Source: Rapana venosa (lineage: Eukaryota > Mollusca > Gastropoda > Neogastropoda > Muricidae). Taken from it: 64,000 nt of DNA. This document shows, piece after piece, positions 1 to 40,800 of this stretch. A model generated the notes under the pieces. It was not told the DNA's origin. It made no database searches and saw only the letters and a program-made list of their open reading frames with translations. Positions within the stretch are counted from its first letter, which is position 1, and every line of letters starts with the position of its first letter. The stretch spans positions 20,605,493-20,669,492 of the forward strand of contig CM054140.1 in the NCBI GenBank assembly GCA_028751875.1, in the 5' to 3' direction. Position numbers and translations under genes: made by a program.

Positions 1-247
1 GTGTGTTGCGCGCGCACGTGCGAGTGTGTGTTTGTGTGCATGCAATAATGTTCTTATTACAACACACAGAAACATAAGGAAAATTTTTTTTTTATTCAAT
101 ACTTAAAAAGATTTTTAACAGAAAAAAAGTCAACAACCCACCTACATACCTTTTCATCTTTCCCCTTTACATAAAAAAATGGACATGCACATGGATTCAT
201 TTCATCCACACACACACAAAAAAAGAAAACCTCGATAAACCACTGAC

Positions 248-27235
<26,988 letters not shown>

Positions 27236-28069
27236 TTTCGCTTTTTACAAGGGAAGTAATTCTGATCTTTAAAACTGAATAAAAATTAATTGGAAGTGGC
27301 TCTCTTCGAAACCTTGTTCCCTGTTTATTTTATCAATGCATGGTATGCTACCGAGTTAAGAAAATTTAAATTTAGTCTTTGATGTATGCATAACTTATAG
27401 GCAGAAAGCAAATGTCTTCAGGGGCCATATCTTCAAAGAGAAGAAAGGAAAAAGAGATCTGGCTATTACTATAGGAGTGTATAAGCATCCAACGTCACAT
27501 GCAGCGAAGGCTCAAAACGCTATGGCCTTCTGGTTGATATTACACACACACACACTATAGGCCTTATAATGATTGGCGATATGGGGGGGGATGCACAGTC
27601 TTTCCATTTGAACACACGCTCGAGCAGAGCCCATCACAAGATAGGACACGTATTTTTATTTGTTAGGCCTAAATCAAAATAAATGTCCTTTCTGTGGAGG
27701 TTTCTATCGGATAGAAAAGCTTGCTTAATTATTATACTGTAAAAAAAACAACAACACAAAACACCAGGGAGGAGAATAAACTAGAACAGCAGCAAGCTGA
27801 GATAAAGTAAGGAAGAGATAAGAAAGGAACAAAGAGAGAGACAGAAAGAGAGAAACAAACAGGCAAACTGACTGACTGAATGGATTCATGGTGTTTATTT
27901 CCTAAGGCTATGCAATGAGCATTCACATAGGCCTACCTTTTCCCCACCTGGCTTTGCCTGATTAGTTAATACAATATCACTGTTCAAGAAATAAGGGGAA
28001 TACAGAAACCAACAAAAGATCAAATGGGGATAGGTAAGAAAGAGATTACAAACGAACAGGGGAAAAAAC

Positions 28070-28116
<47 letters not shown>

Positions 28117-28331
28117 TCTTTGATACCCAAGGATAAAGATTTTAGACAAAGCCTGGTCTTGAAATCTCTTTGTAAACATACATATAATAAAAACAGTTAA
28201 CAAAATTATGGAAATCAGTCAAACGTGAGGGGAAACTGCACACAAAAACAACAGAAAAAGGGGATAATAACAAAACGCCATCGGCCTACTACACATGTCA
28301 ATTAAAAAACCCCACAGAACACACACACGCA

Positions 28332-28364
<33 letters not shown>

Positions 28365-28815
28365 TGTGGTACACTATATCGTTGTGGTTGTATGAGTTAT
28401 TGTTTTCTTTCTTTCTTTTTTTGGGGGGTGGGGTAGTGAACTGGTGCTTAATTGACAAAATCTGTGGCTGACCAGTTGTGGCGCACATGTGCTCTCGAAA
28501 TGCCTACAACCTTTCCTCCTCCTGCATTGAACGACCACTTTTAGATTTGGACGACAGTGATGATTCACATTTTTTATTGCAGATGTGATACAAACATGAT
28601 AACAGCCCAGCCCTCTATCAGAACTCCCTCAGTTTCACACATCACGAAAGATAACCCTTCACTTTATGACAGCAGCTGAGTTCAGTCCCCTATCGAAAAG
28701 TTTTGCTGACAACCAATCAAAACCAAGAGGGTGATTTGAAGGCGTTTTGCAAGACCAAAATAATGACGGACTAAATCTTCCGATTCGAATCATATAATGA
28801 AACGATGTGCAGGAA
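27236..28815. promoter_or_regulatory. Shared upstream region of divergent OSBPL9 and DEPDC1
   Basis: The start codons of the two genes lie head to head, 1580 bp apart. The interval carries short AC, GA (28073-28112) and AC (28319-28362) tracts and no coding exon. No TATA box or core element can be assigned from the sequence alone; the promoter role is inferred from gene layout. Confidence 0.55.
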
Positions 28816-28884
28816 ATGGAGGCAAGGAATGGAGTAAGCTGTCCAGCAGCATCTAGCATTGGACCATACAAGGCAACTAGATTG
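28816..28884 (+). CDS. DEPDC1: DEPDC1 exon 1 (start)
   Basis: 23 codons ending IGPYKATRL, donor gtgaga, phase 0. An in-frame TGA at 28798 precedes the ATG, so this is the first available start. GPYRATKL is the conserved start of the human protein. Confidence 0.9.
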
Positions 28885-29909
28885 GTGAGAAAGTTTCTAT
28901 TCCCCTGTTCAGTTATTTGTGCTTAACTAATCATCGGTAAAAAATTTCTTCAACTGCACTCCACAATTGAATATAATACATTTATAGTACACCATGTGTT
29001 TGCCTCTACTTTTTATTTTTGTTTGCAACGATGGTACATTATTGTGCGTTTCCTTGATTTTCTGCCCAATTTATTTGGTAGCCGTTTTGAGTGCATATCA
29101 CACATAACTGTGAAATGAACATGTAATGTTTTGAATGGTATATTATATTACTATATATATAATTATATCAGTTATCACTATATGAATCATTACCCCACGA
29201 ATACTGAAACTAATGGCCTAGTGAAAGTGAAACAGAAGACTTCCTGAACATCAATGAAGATCACACTGTTTTCATTGTCTATTCATGGATGAAAATAATA
29301 ACCCACAGCCAGCAAGCATATGCTAGGTTTGATCAGGGAAAAAACTGGACCAAATAAAAAACAACAACCAGAGTGAGAATCAATGTCATGTATGTCAATA
29401 TGTACTAATGTAGCAATTTTTTTTTCTGTCCATGGAAAAAAGCTTAAAGAGTTACTCAGTTAGGATGATCATGAATGCATGTTGCCATTGTTGCAGTATT
29501 GGGTGTTCTCAACTCACTCTTGAAAGTTTGACACTACTATAGTACTAATGTTTAATGACTGTATGGACTAGGCTTATGATAATATAACTTATATAAGTGT
29601 GACTATGAGTGTATGATGACAATCTGGGGATCATGCAGGTCCCATTCATCACACCTGGAAACCTTTGTCACAAATTTTTTTTTGTGAGGTCCTGTACTGC
29701 TGTAGTCAGTACTACTACTAGTGTAAGGTGCATACATGCTGGATGAGGTACAACTACAAGTATTCAAGACTTTTCAAGTATAAGTTTACTGAGTTAGGCT
29801 ACTCTGTCATAAGCTAGGCAGTCAATGACTGAGTGAGTGAGTCATGTTTTTACTTCTAACTTAGAATTAGATAATTTTTTCTCCTTGAGTCATTTGTAAT
29901 AGGCATATA

Positions 29910-29961
<52 letters not shown>

Positions 29962-32900
29962 TATATATTATATATAAAATAAAATGGAATGCTAACAGTA
30001 ACAGCTAAGAATTGCAAGAGCTTGCCATGGATGAGACAATCTTGGCATAACAATTCAAAGCATGACATCTTATTTTTAAGACCTTAGGCTTTGCACTTTG
30101 CTTCCATTAATTATATATTATCTGACAATGCTTTTGGCCTGGGACATGTATCAATTCAAACTCTAACTCTAAACAATGTAAACATGTGTATTGATTTTTT
30201 GTTCCCAAGTTATAATACTCAATATAGTACTTAGTTTTTTACTTTTTGTTCATGGGTGGGGTAAATGTGGACATATAATATATATATATTGCTAATAACT
30301 TGTAATAAGGCCTTTGCTTTGTACCATCTGTTATCAGTGTAAAAATAAGAATGAATCAAGACTTTTTATCTACTGCAGGAGCACTGTTTTCCACTTGTTC
30401 TTTTGAAATTCATTTTTAAAGGATTCTGAATTGGATTAGAATGTTTTGCTGGGGTGGGGTGGGTGGGGAGGGGGTGTACCATTGTTGTTATGTGTGTGTG
30501 GTTTTTTGCTTTTTGTTTGTTTTTCTTCCCAAGAAGGAAGATACTTTGCCTTGTTGATTTGGCTCTACAATTTCTATAATTAATTTAATTCATAATACAG
30601 AATCCTGCAATTATCAGCAGTTACTGTTGCTAGACTATCCCTTTCTCACTGAATTATAAGAATTAACTGTTGGTTTCTGACAGTGGAATGATACGATCAC
30701 TGCATTTCGACAAGGTGTACCTAGAGGTAAACACCGGCGCTTCATGCGCACAGCAGAAGACTGCTTTCTGGGTTCTACTGCAGTGGACTGGTTGTGGGAC
30801 TACCTGAAGAAACGAAAGGAGTTTGGGTCAGATGTCACAAGGTAAATCAACCATCAAACTCTGTGTGTGTGTGCATGTTTGTGTTTTGCGTGTGTGTGTT
30901 TTTTATTTATTTATTTATTTTTTATATCGAGGATAATGGAATAAGCACTCATGTGCTTTTTTACATCCAGTCCCCGTGTGTATGCGGTTTTGTAAATTTT
31001 GTCATCTGTTCCCACCGGCACACAATGGCCTACTCTTTCGAAAAGCGGAACAGGATTTAACATGTGCGCAAGATGTTCTGCATGCGTTCGCACACGGGGC
31101 CTCGGTTTATAGTCTCATCCGAAGGACTTTGTGTGTGTGTGTGTAATGTGTGTGTGAGAGAGAGAGAGTGTGTGTGGCATGTGTGTTTATCTTTGTGTAA
31201 CAATAAGTTTATTAAGATTTCTGCAGGCAATCTGGGCCATTTGAACTTGAGACTGAGAGGACCCTCCCCCCCCCCCCCAAAAAAAATGCCTTCTGTAATA
31301 CTTACATGGATACAGTATGATAGAAAATCATTAGGGGTATTCGATTATGAACTAAAGAGTACCTTTTTAGTGGCTTTGATATTATTATTATAATAAACAA
31401 TCTCCTTCACAAAAGTTTGTAATTTGAAAAAAAACCCACCTCAGTATTTAAGTAATTGTTTAAAAGAAACATGTATAGTTACAGTATTATAGTTGTTTTT
31501 CAGTGATTATGAAGGTTTTTCCTCCTTTAGCTAATATATTCTTGTTCTTTTTCCTTATGTTATATATAGACAACAAACAACACATTTGCTGAACAAGTTT
31601 TACAAGGCTGGTATCTTTGAGGAAATCCAGCTATCTCGACGAGGCCACAACAAACCCGACTTCAGTGACAGCAATCGACTTTACAGGTAACACTTAGTTA
31701 CACTAAGTTACAGGCATCTTTTGTGGTGAAAACATGTGATTGTGTGAGAGTCTGGAAATCTGATGGTGTAATTAAAATTAGTTGGACACACAACACATGG
31801 AAAGTGCTATCAAATTACTATCATGACTATGTTCCATGTGCAAAACTCCAAAAGCTTATTTTATTTCAGCACACATACACACACATGCATGCACACCCGC
31901 GCGCGCACACACACACATGCATGCACACCCGCGCGCGCACACACATACACACGCACACACACGTACACATACACATCCCTGTCTGCTCAAACAGTGGTAA
32001 TGTAAAGTCAGGAAAAGCATATATATATATTATATATATATCTATATATATATATATATAGAGAGATGTTAGATTGTGCTCACGACTTAAAGTATGCAGA
32101 ACTACACATTAGGCCTCAGCCTTAAACAAAGTTCAAGTGATCTCATTCTCACACTCTTCATTTGATTTAAAAAAAAAAAACGAAATAAAAAAGAAACCTT
32201 GCACATAGAGTTTGTTTTGTAAAGGAAACTGAAACAGGGGTTTTGTTGGGTTTGGTTTTTTTCAGACATAGTTGGGAAAAGGTGAATGTGAATGCTTGTG
32301 ATGTACCCCTCTGAAACACTCATAGAGTGTTTGAGACAGTATAAATACTGTCACAGGGTTAGCTTCTTTGTGCAGACCCATCAAGTTTTTGTGTTTGCTT
32401 TCCTTGCCAGGCTTCTACCATTGTCTCCAAGCAAAGGAACTAGGGTTCCTCTCTCTGACAGGACAACCAACACCGTCCCTCGTCCTCTGTTTAAACCTCA
32501 CAAAGACCAGAAGCAGAGCCAAGAACTCAAAGGAGTGAAAACTGATGGAACGTCTGTCAGAAATGGGGGGAAAGCAGGTGAAGCTGACGCTGATTTTGCC
32601 GTTGATCGTCTCCCACAGTGCCATCTGGTGGGACGTTTCCTGACAGGGTCACAAATCCATGAGATCTGGAAGACAGCTGCCCTTAGCAGGTCTGAGTTTG
32701 CCGTCATTGTCTCAATGTTGCTTTTTGTCTTTTGTTGTGCAGTCAGAACATGATCTTCAACATGTTCAGTGTGTTGCTCAAAATGATTCACTGAGTGATC
32801 TGTGGTCAAGTTTATTCTTCTAGGGCACAGTACAATGCTTGTCTTATAGAGTTTAAAGTGTTGCCTCTTCTAACTTATATTCTGCTGTTGTTATTTTCAA

Positions 32901-35900
32901 TTTGAAAGAAAAACAATTGCAAATTTTCTCTGTATGTGTGCATGTGTGTGTGTGTGTGTGTAAAATAAAATAAAATAATTAAGGAATGATAAAAGAAAAA
33001 CAATTGCAAATTTTCTCTGTGTGTGTGCATGTGTATGTGTGTAAAATAAAATAAAATAATTAAGGAATGATAAAATGATAATAAAATAATGGTAGAATAC
33101 TACACAATAGTATGGCTGTGGCTGTGTGCAGATTGAAAAAGATGCTAGGCGTAGGAAGCTTGGATGAAATTCTCCAGGACTATGCTGTGGATGGGGGTCA
33201 TGTAAGACACAACTGCATCTTCCTCAACAAGAGTGGCATTGTCACCAACATCCAGCCAGAAGGTGAGTGTGGGAAACTATCATGAACAAAATGTAGTCGG
33301 TCCTCTGTCTTCATGCAATAGTGATTTGATGGTCTAAAACAGTAAAAGTAATGCATCTGTCTAGGTCCTGAGTTTGAACCCTTTTCGAAAGCCAAACTTT
33401 TTTTGGCCTATCTATCAGGTCATAGTTGGAAGTTGGGTACTAGTCTTTTGGATGAAATGATAAACAGAGGGCCCATGTTTAACACACATTTAGTGCACAT
33501 AAAAGAACTTATAATGAAAGATCTTCCTGGTAAAACTCGTTATTGATATGCTGTTTCATAAGCAAACAAATGTTCACACTGAAAAGAGATCAAAAGAGTG
33601 ATGGAGTGTATACTACAGTATCATGCTTTCCTTGGGCAGAGCACCTCTTATTTCTTAGAAATGTGTGTTGTGATGGCAGTATAAATCCTAAAGATACAAT
33701 ATGAGGCAGTACCATACAGGACAATGTAGCACAACACAACTGTATGAATCCTATAACTACAATACAATGAAGTACCATACAACACAACATGGTGCAATAC
33801 AGTGCAGTGCAATACAAGATTCCACATTATCATATATTATAGTAAAATACAATTCTACAAACAAAACACAGTATAATCCAAAACAAAACACAAGTAGTAC
33901 AGAACAGTACAATACAGTGCAACCGAATAAACCCACATTCTCAGTTGATTTTGCTTTTTATGTATGTGTGTTCTTCAGTTTAACGTCTATTCACATTTAG
34001 TGATTTTAGACGGGAAAAAGTAATATAAACAAGAGAATGCAAACAATAACAAAAAGTGTCAATTAACAGTACTTAAAAACTAACTTTAACATACTACAAA
34101 AACTGAATTATCGGACTTCTTATCAATCCTAACACAATGTCCAACAGTAACGATGGTTCAGACAAAATCTGATCCAGTGATAAACCTGGTATAGCAGGTA
34201 AAAATGCTTTTAAATGTCCACAATCAAAAATAACATGACTATTGGTAATCTTCTCCCCACAAATACAGTTTACATCTTTCACGTACTTTGTCCTGAAAGC
34301 ATTTAGTTTAAATCTGTACATAAGGGATAACATATTTCTACGATTATACCAACCACAGACTTTGTTAGAAATGAAAGCATTTCGAAAATCTATCACATTG
34401 CTTGTACAGCCATTATAGAGACAATAGCCAGAATCATATATTTTCTTTCTGAAGTGCTTCCAGCAAGCGTTTTGTAGCAAGCTGTATCCCTCATGCAGAG
34501 ATAAGGCAACGTTTATTTCACAAGAACTATTTTTATTTCTCGCGCCATATTTTGCAAGACTGTCAACTTTTTCATTAAAAAAGATACCAGTGTGTGAGGG
34601 AACCCAACAGAAAGTAACAGTACTACCTCTTAAAATCAAAAAGTGTACCAGATGCCTGATTTCAATGATTAGGTCTTTTCTTACTTTAAAAGTAGAATTT
34701 CTTAAAGCATGTAAAACCGATTTAGAATCAACACACAAAAGTATGTTGAATATGTCTTTAGGGAAGTCAAGTACATAGTTAAGTGCCAACACTATAGCAG
34801 TTAGCTCAGCTGTAAATATAGATTTATTTTTTCCCAGGTAGACAGCTCGTTCTACTTTTAATGATGGAATAATGAAAGCTGCACCAGCCTCATTAGTATT
34901 TAAAACAGACCCATCAGTATAGATTTTGAGATGATCAGGATAAGTAGTTTGAATATGTTCTTTTACTAGCGATGTAAGAATGTTAACATTTTCAGCTTTT
35001 CTTACAGAAGAATAATTGATGTCAAAATGAGCTTTAAAAAGTTCCCAAGGTGGGTAGGGAGCTGACTGTACTGATTTTGCTAATTTATTTGGTTTAAGTT
35101 CTGAATGTTTAAAAAGGGGAGAAGTGTAAGTATTAATTGTAGTAAGCGAGCTGATAGTTCTTGCTCTTTTCGGAAAGTGAATGTCAGACTTTATCTGGAC
35201 TTCATTTTCAACGTTGCTGTCATTTGTTGTACTTCTTAAGACATATTTTGCCACAGCAAGCTGTCGATATTCATTTAAAGGAAGAACTCCTACTTCCTTA
35301 TATGTACCTATAGATGAGGCATGAGCTGGTACACCTAAAGCAAGTCGAAATGCTTTACAATCAAGACTCTGGATTTTCTGAAGCAAATAATTTGGTGCCT
35401 TTGGTGATGGTTATGTTACATTTGTTGAATTGTTCACCATTCTGGTGGCAGCCTGAATTAATCCATCAGTTGCTGATAGGTTTTAGAAATTGAAAGATGA
35501 CATGCAGCTAAAAGGTGCTAGAAATTGAAAGATGACATGCAGCTAAAAGGTGTTACAAATTGAAAGATGACATGCAGTTAAAAGGTGCTAGAAATTGAAA
35601 GATGACATGCAGTTAAAAGGTGCTAGAAATTGAAAGATGACATGCATTTAAAAGGTGTTACAAATTGAAAGATGACATGCAGTTAAAAGGTGCTAGAAAT
35701 TGAAAGATGACATGCAGTTAAAAGGTGTTACAAATTGAAAGATGACATGCAGCTAAAAGGTGTTACAAATTGAAAGATGACATGCAGTTAAAAGGTGCTA
35801 GAAATTGAAAGATGACATGCAGTTAAAAGGTGTTACAAATTGAAAGATGACATGCATTTAAAAGGTGTTACAAATTGAAAGATGACATGCAGTTAAAAGG

Positions 35901-37781
35901 TGTTACAAATTGAAAGATGACATGCAGTTAAAAGGTGTTACAAATTGAAAGATGACATGCATTTAAAAGGTGTTACAAATTGAAAAATGACATGCAGTTA
36001 AAAACAACAACTTTTGAAATTGTTTTATCTATTGTGCAGATCAGCTGCCACACTGGGTCCTCTCAGCAATGAAGTGCCTAGCTCGCTGTGAGTATGACAT
36101 GATGTTCTTTAGAAATACCTTTGATATGGTCAGGTGTCAGGGGATTGCAAGGGTGCAGGTCCACATAGAATTTCAAAAATCAAGTTCAACTTTTTTTTAG
36201 TGTGCATGATGCAAATGATCAAAACTGTGCTAAGTGATTTTAGTTTCAAAAGTATGGATAGTGATAAAACTAAACATATTATTGTTTCTTTATTTTGAAG
36301 GAAGATTATTTTATTTACTTTATTTCTAAATGAAAACTACATAAGAATTGTGCTCAATATTTTGTCTCTATGCATTACATTTTTTTCCGTTCCTCTGTTA
36401 GAACTCCAAGATCACCAATGGTGAGATTTGTGTGTATTTGGCCGTTTTTGCTCACCATTTAGGTAGCAGCATTCTGACTTTGGGGATGATGTGTAAACAC
36501 AACATCAGTATGCATGCAATGTTTAAAATTTTGTCATCCATTCTTACAGGTACGCAATGGCCTACTTTTCTGAAAGGCAGAATGAGTTCTTATGTGTGCA
36601 GAGATGTTCTGTGTGCATATGCACACAGAATCTCTTTTTTAGTCTCACTGAGGATTTTTCGGGGGAGTGTAGTCAGTACTGATGTTAGCTCCAGGGGAAA
36701 GATCCTATCAAATATGTGCCTAAGTGGTAGCACAAACCCAGACCATCAGATCACAAGCTCAATGCTCCTAACCTCTGGGCTATCCTGCCCCTGAGAGGGA
36801 GGGGGAAAGAGAGAAATGAAAAAAAGTTTGGTTAAAAAAACTGAAAAAAATACATAAAGTGAGGTTATTTAATTAAAAACAAGAAAAAGAAAAAAAAGGT
36901 CAAGCCAAATAAACAAAAAACTCAAACAGAGGAAGATAACATATGTTTCAACTGAACTTAAAAAAAAATATTCTCAAGTCTTTAATAATAAGAATGCTCT
37001 GTTGAAATCATGAACAATAATACTATATGCAGTTAAAAGAAAAAATTATGGGTATACCTTTTAGTACTTAGTCGCATGCATTCTTAACATGTCAAATATT
37101 TATTGGTGAATTTCTGGTAATATTTTTACATGTCAACTATTTCATTCTAATTTTAAAAGTATGTAAAACAGGGCCAGAGAAGGTGGAAGTTGACTTGCCC
37201 AGCTATCCCGGATTTGAGAAGGACGTGTTTGGAGTTGTGAGGGACTACTTTCTGGGCCTGTCAGAACCTCTCATCACGTATGAATTATATGATGTCATCA
37301 TCAATGTTTTTGGTAAGAACGTTTCCTTACTCTCTGAAATATCATATCAGTAAATTCAAAATTTGATTTATTGGGAACAATTAAAAAATCCCTTGGCTCA
37401 TGTTTTGTAGACATCCCTTTATATAAGAGGAAAGAAGCACTAAGGAAGGCTGGAAACTAGGATAGCCAAAGTCTTTATAAAAGAATCCTCCATCTAACAG
37501 GTATTTTGGCATTTAAGAAAAAAAATGTTTAAGTTGTTTGTAGATGTTGAAACAAAATAACAAAACTGGAAGAAATCCAACCCTATCTGTGTGTCTGAAT
37601 TGAAGTGAGCATACTATCGTCTGTGTCACAGTCTTTTTTTATTGAGAAAAATAGTTTCGTTATCAGTATATATAAAACAGAATGACTGCAATATGAAAGT
37701 TGTGTACTTTGAATGAGACATCCACTGAATATTATAATGATAGATCCAAGTTGAATTCAGGATTTGAAGCTTTAATCCTTC

Positions 37782-37822
<41 letters not shown>

Positions 37823-40800
37823 CAGTACAAGCATGCAATCAACTTCCTCGCCATTCCTCCCCCTTTTCCCGGGATGAGAAACGATTTGGTTACAGTCTGT
37901 GGTCAGATTCTTCCTTGGAGAATGTTATTCTGAACCTGACACGCAAGTACTGCATGACTGACAGCAAGACAGACCTCTACAGCCTGGCAGACAGCAGACC
38001 AGACTTGTTCAGCACCAGTGAGGGGTTTTCTGAGCAGTTCAGTCATTCTGGTTGGTTCAGTGGAACTCACAGCCAAACTGGCTTTGCTGACAGTCAGAGC
38101 AGTGGCACCTTTGGTCACCGGCAGCAGACCAGTAGTTACGGAGACCTGCACAGCCTGGCACAAAGCCAAGGAGACTTGCAGCACAGGACATGCCAAACAA
38201 GCAGTTTACCTCGTAGGCATGCAAAAAGTCACATGGAGCTGTTTAGTCAAAGTGGTCCATGCATGGCTAGCAGCCAGGGTGATCTGCGCCCAGTGGGGGC
38301 GAGCACGGGCAATTTACCTGGTGGGCATTCTGTTTCCAACCTGCATGTGTCTCAAAGTTCACAACATCTGGCTTTCCCAACTCGAGCAAGCTCTCAGTCC
38401 ACTTTGGGAAAGTTTCCAGACTCTTCCAGCTTCAAAGACAGCAAACAGTTTTGCTCCAACCCAGACTTGCAAGTGTCGCGATTTGAGACTGCGTTTGGAC
38501 CTGAAAACCAAACAGTGACACGAGTGTACTACTGCAATGGCATGGCCACAGACTTCCATCATAGCTCAGCCCAGGAACAGGAGGAGCTGTCCCCTGTAGA
38601 AACCCACTTTGATGTGAACACAGACAACACTAATGCAAAACACCAGCCCACACATATCAGTTTTGAACGAATAAACGGGTCTTCCAGCTTTTCTGGAAAT
38701 AAATCGGGTAACCTTACAAGAGGCTCAGATTCTTTAAGAAGTTCTGCTGGACGTTCTCGCAGCTACAATTCCTACCAGCGGCAACAAAGGTCAAGCGTGT
38801 ATGATTCTTCAGCTTTCAGTCGTCATCAGAACCTGTGCAGCAGGAGTCTAGACTTGGAGACACCAACGGGCGCAAACCACCCATGGGTCGCCGCGGTCGA
38901 GGAGAGCGCCACAGCACTTTCTCAGGTTCACAGTTTGCGTTAGGTCAGGAGAACGAGAGGGCAGGTCTGGAGGATGAAGACAGGCGGTTGTCAGTGTCCA
39001 CTCCTTATCTCCCAGGCCTGAAGCTAGGGGGAGACAATCAGAAAACCAGTACAGGAGAACTGGAGTCTGGACCGAGAACAACGAGAAGCCAGGGCCTGTC
39101 ATCCGGGCAGCGGGGAAAGAGGTGTTCATCTTTGTATTTGAACAGTAAGTGCATGGACTTTTTTTGTCTGTTATGTCTCGGTCTTCTTTTGTCACAAATT
39201 TGTGATTTTGAACACTGACAGAAATGATTATATTGTTCCTTTCTTGTGTATCACTATCTGTTTCATTATTGCCTTTTTTTGTGATAGATGTTTTTCTTTG
39301 TCATTGAATAGAGAGTTCATGGTCTTTTGTCTCTTGTGGCTGTGTCTTTGGTAGGATTGTTCATTTCAGTGTATGTGAACAAGACATCTATGGTCTGTTG
39401 TCCATGTTGCTCAACTTACTTTGCAGCTCAAGTAATAGAAAAAAACCGGAGTTAGGACTAGTTAGTAGTTTGTGGTAGGAATAATGGAAGAGATTGTTGT
39501 GAGTGTGACGCTGCTGTTCTGTCATGTGACAGTCCCTCAGTCGGGCCTACAGGAGGAGAGGGCGACAAAGGCTCTGCAGATCGTGTGTCTCTTCCTACCC
39601 CCAGCCTCCAGACGCAAGCTGCATTTCCTCCTCAAACTGATGAGCAAAATGGCTGCCAATCCCTTCCTCACCTTTGATCCCAGTCAGACTACCCGCAGTT
39701 TGGTGAGTCTGGTAACAATCCAGTTTCTAAAAGGTTCAAGGGATCTGAACCCCACCCTCCTCCCACTCTTCAGTGACTGTATTTAACAGAAAAAAGTGCA
39801 GAATAACGAATAAGACACATTAAACTTTGAAGCAATTTCTTATCAGACTTGTACCTTGTAAAGAACAATACTGTGCATAATTATGTGGATTATTATAACG
39901 ACTAGCCAGTTTGACCAAAAGAAGAAAATGAAAAAAGAAAAGAAAATCGGAAAGAACAATGAATATTTAAATGAAGAAAAAGCCATTAATTTCATGCAGA
40001 ATTGTGCCTCATGATTTGGCCCAAGTGCTTAGTTTGGTTTGGTTTGGATCATAGGCAACTCTGTTTTACATACAGTGATACAGTTTTTCTCTTGTTCCTT
40101 GGCTGGAGCTCCGTGGTTCACCACTACCGGTAATTGTGAGATTTTTGCATATGCAACTGGTTACCTACCATTAAGGTAGCCGCATTCCAACTTCGTAGGG
40201 GATGATTCAAAACGTGACACCAGTGTATGTGCATTTTCTGGAAAATTTTGTCATATTTTCCTACTGGCACGAAACGGCTTACTCTTCCAAAAAGTGGAAT
40301 GGGTTTTTAGTATGCATGCAAGATGTTCTACGTGCATTTGTGCACGGGTCCTTGGTTTGTAGTCTCATCCAAAAGAATTTTGGGAAAAGTGGAGTCAGAA
40401 GTGATGTTAACTCCAGGAGAAAATCCCCTTGAACAGGCTTCTTGGTGGCTGCAAATCCGAGGCCGTCAGATCTGTAGCGTTGAGCTCTAACCACTAGGCT
40501 ATCCTCACTCCCCTGCATGCATGAATATTTAACCACCTTGACCCAGGTAAAAGTCGAGACAGACTGATGAAGAAATATACAGACAAAACCACTAGATAGA
40601 TAGATCCAAGAGACCTGTGCTGAGACCCAGGCATTGGTATATGACCACAAATGGCAAGATGACGTTTTGGTCTGTGTAACATCTCCTTTCTTCAACTACT
40701 GTTGGTTAAAGTAGTAGTGTAGTGTGGTGTGGTGTACTGTGTTGTGTAATGTGGTATGGTGGGGTTTACTGTGTTGTGTAATGTGTGGTTTACTGTGTTG

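Noticed and set aside
33590..33833. Tyr/Cys/Ile-rich minus-strand frames
   Set aside because: Translation of the degenerate pentamer repeat.
35485..36003. CRISPR-like regular repeats
   Set aside because: Contiguous units without unique spacers, in a eukaryotic intron; a minisatellite. The arrays at 54916 and 60258 were rejected for the same reason.
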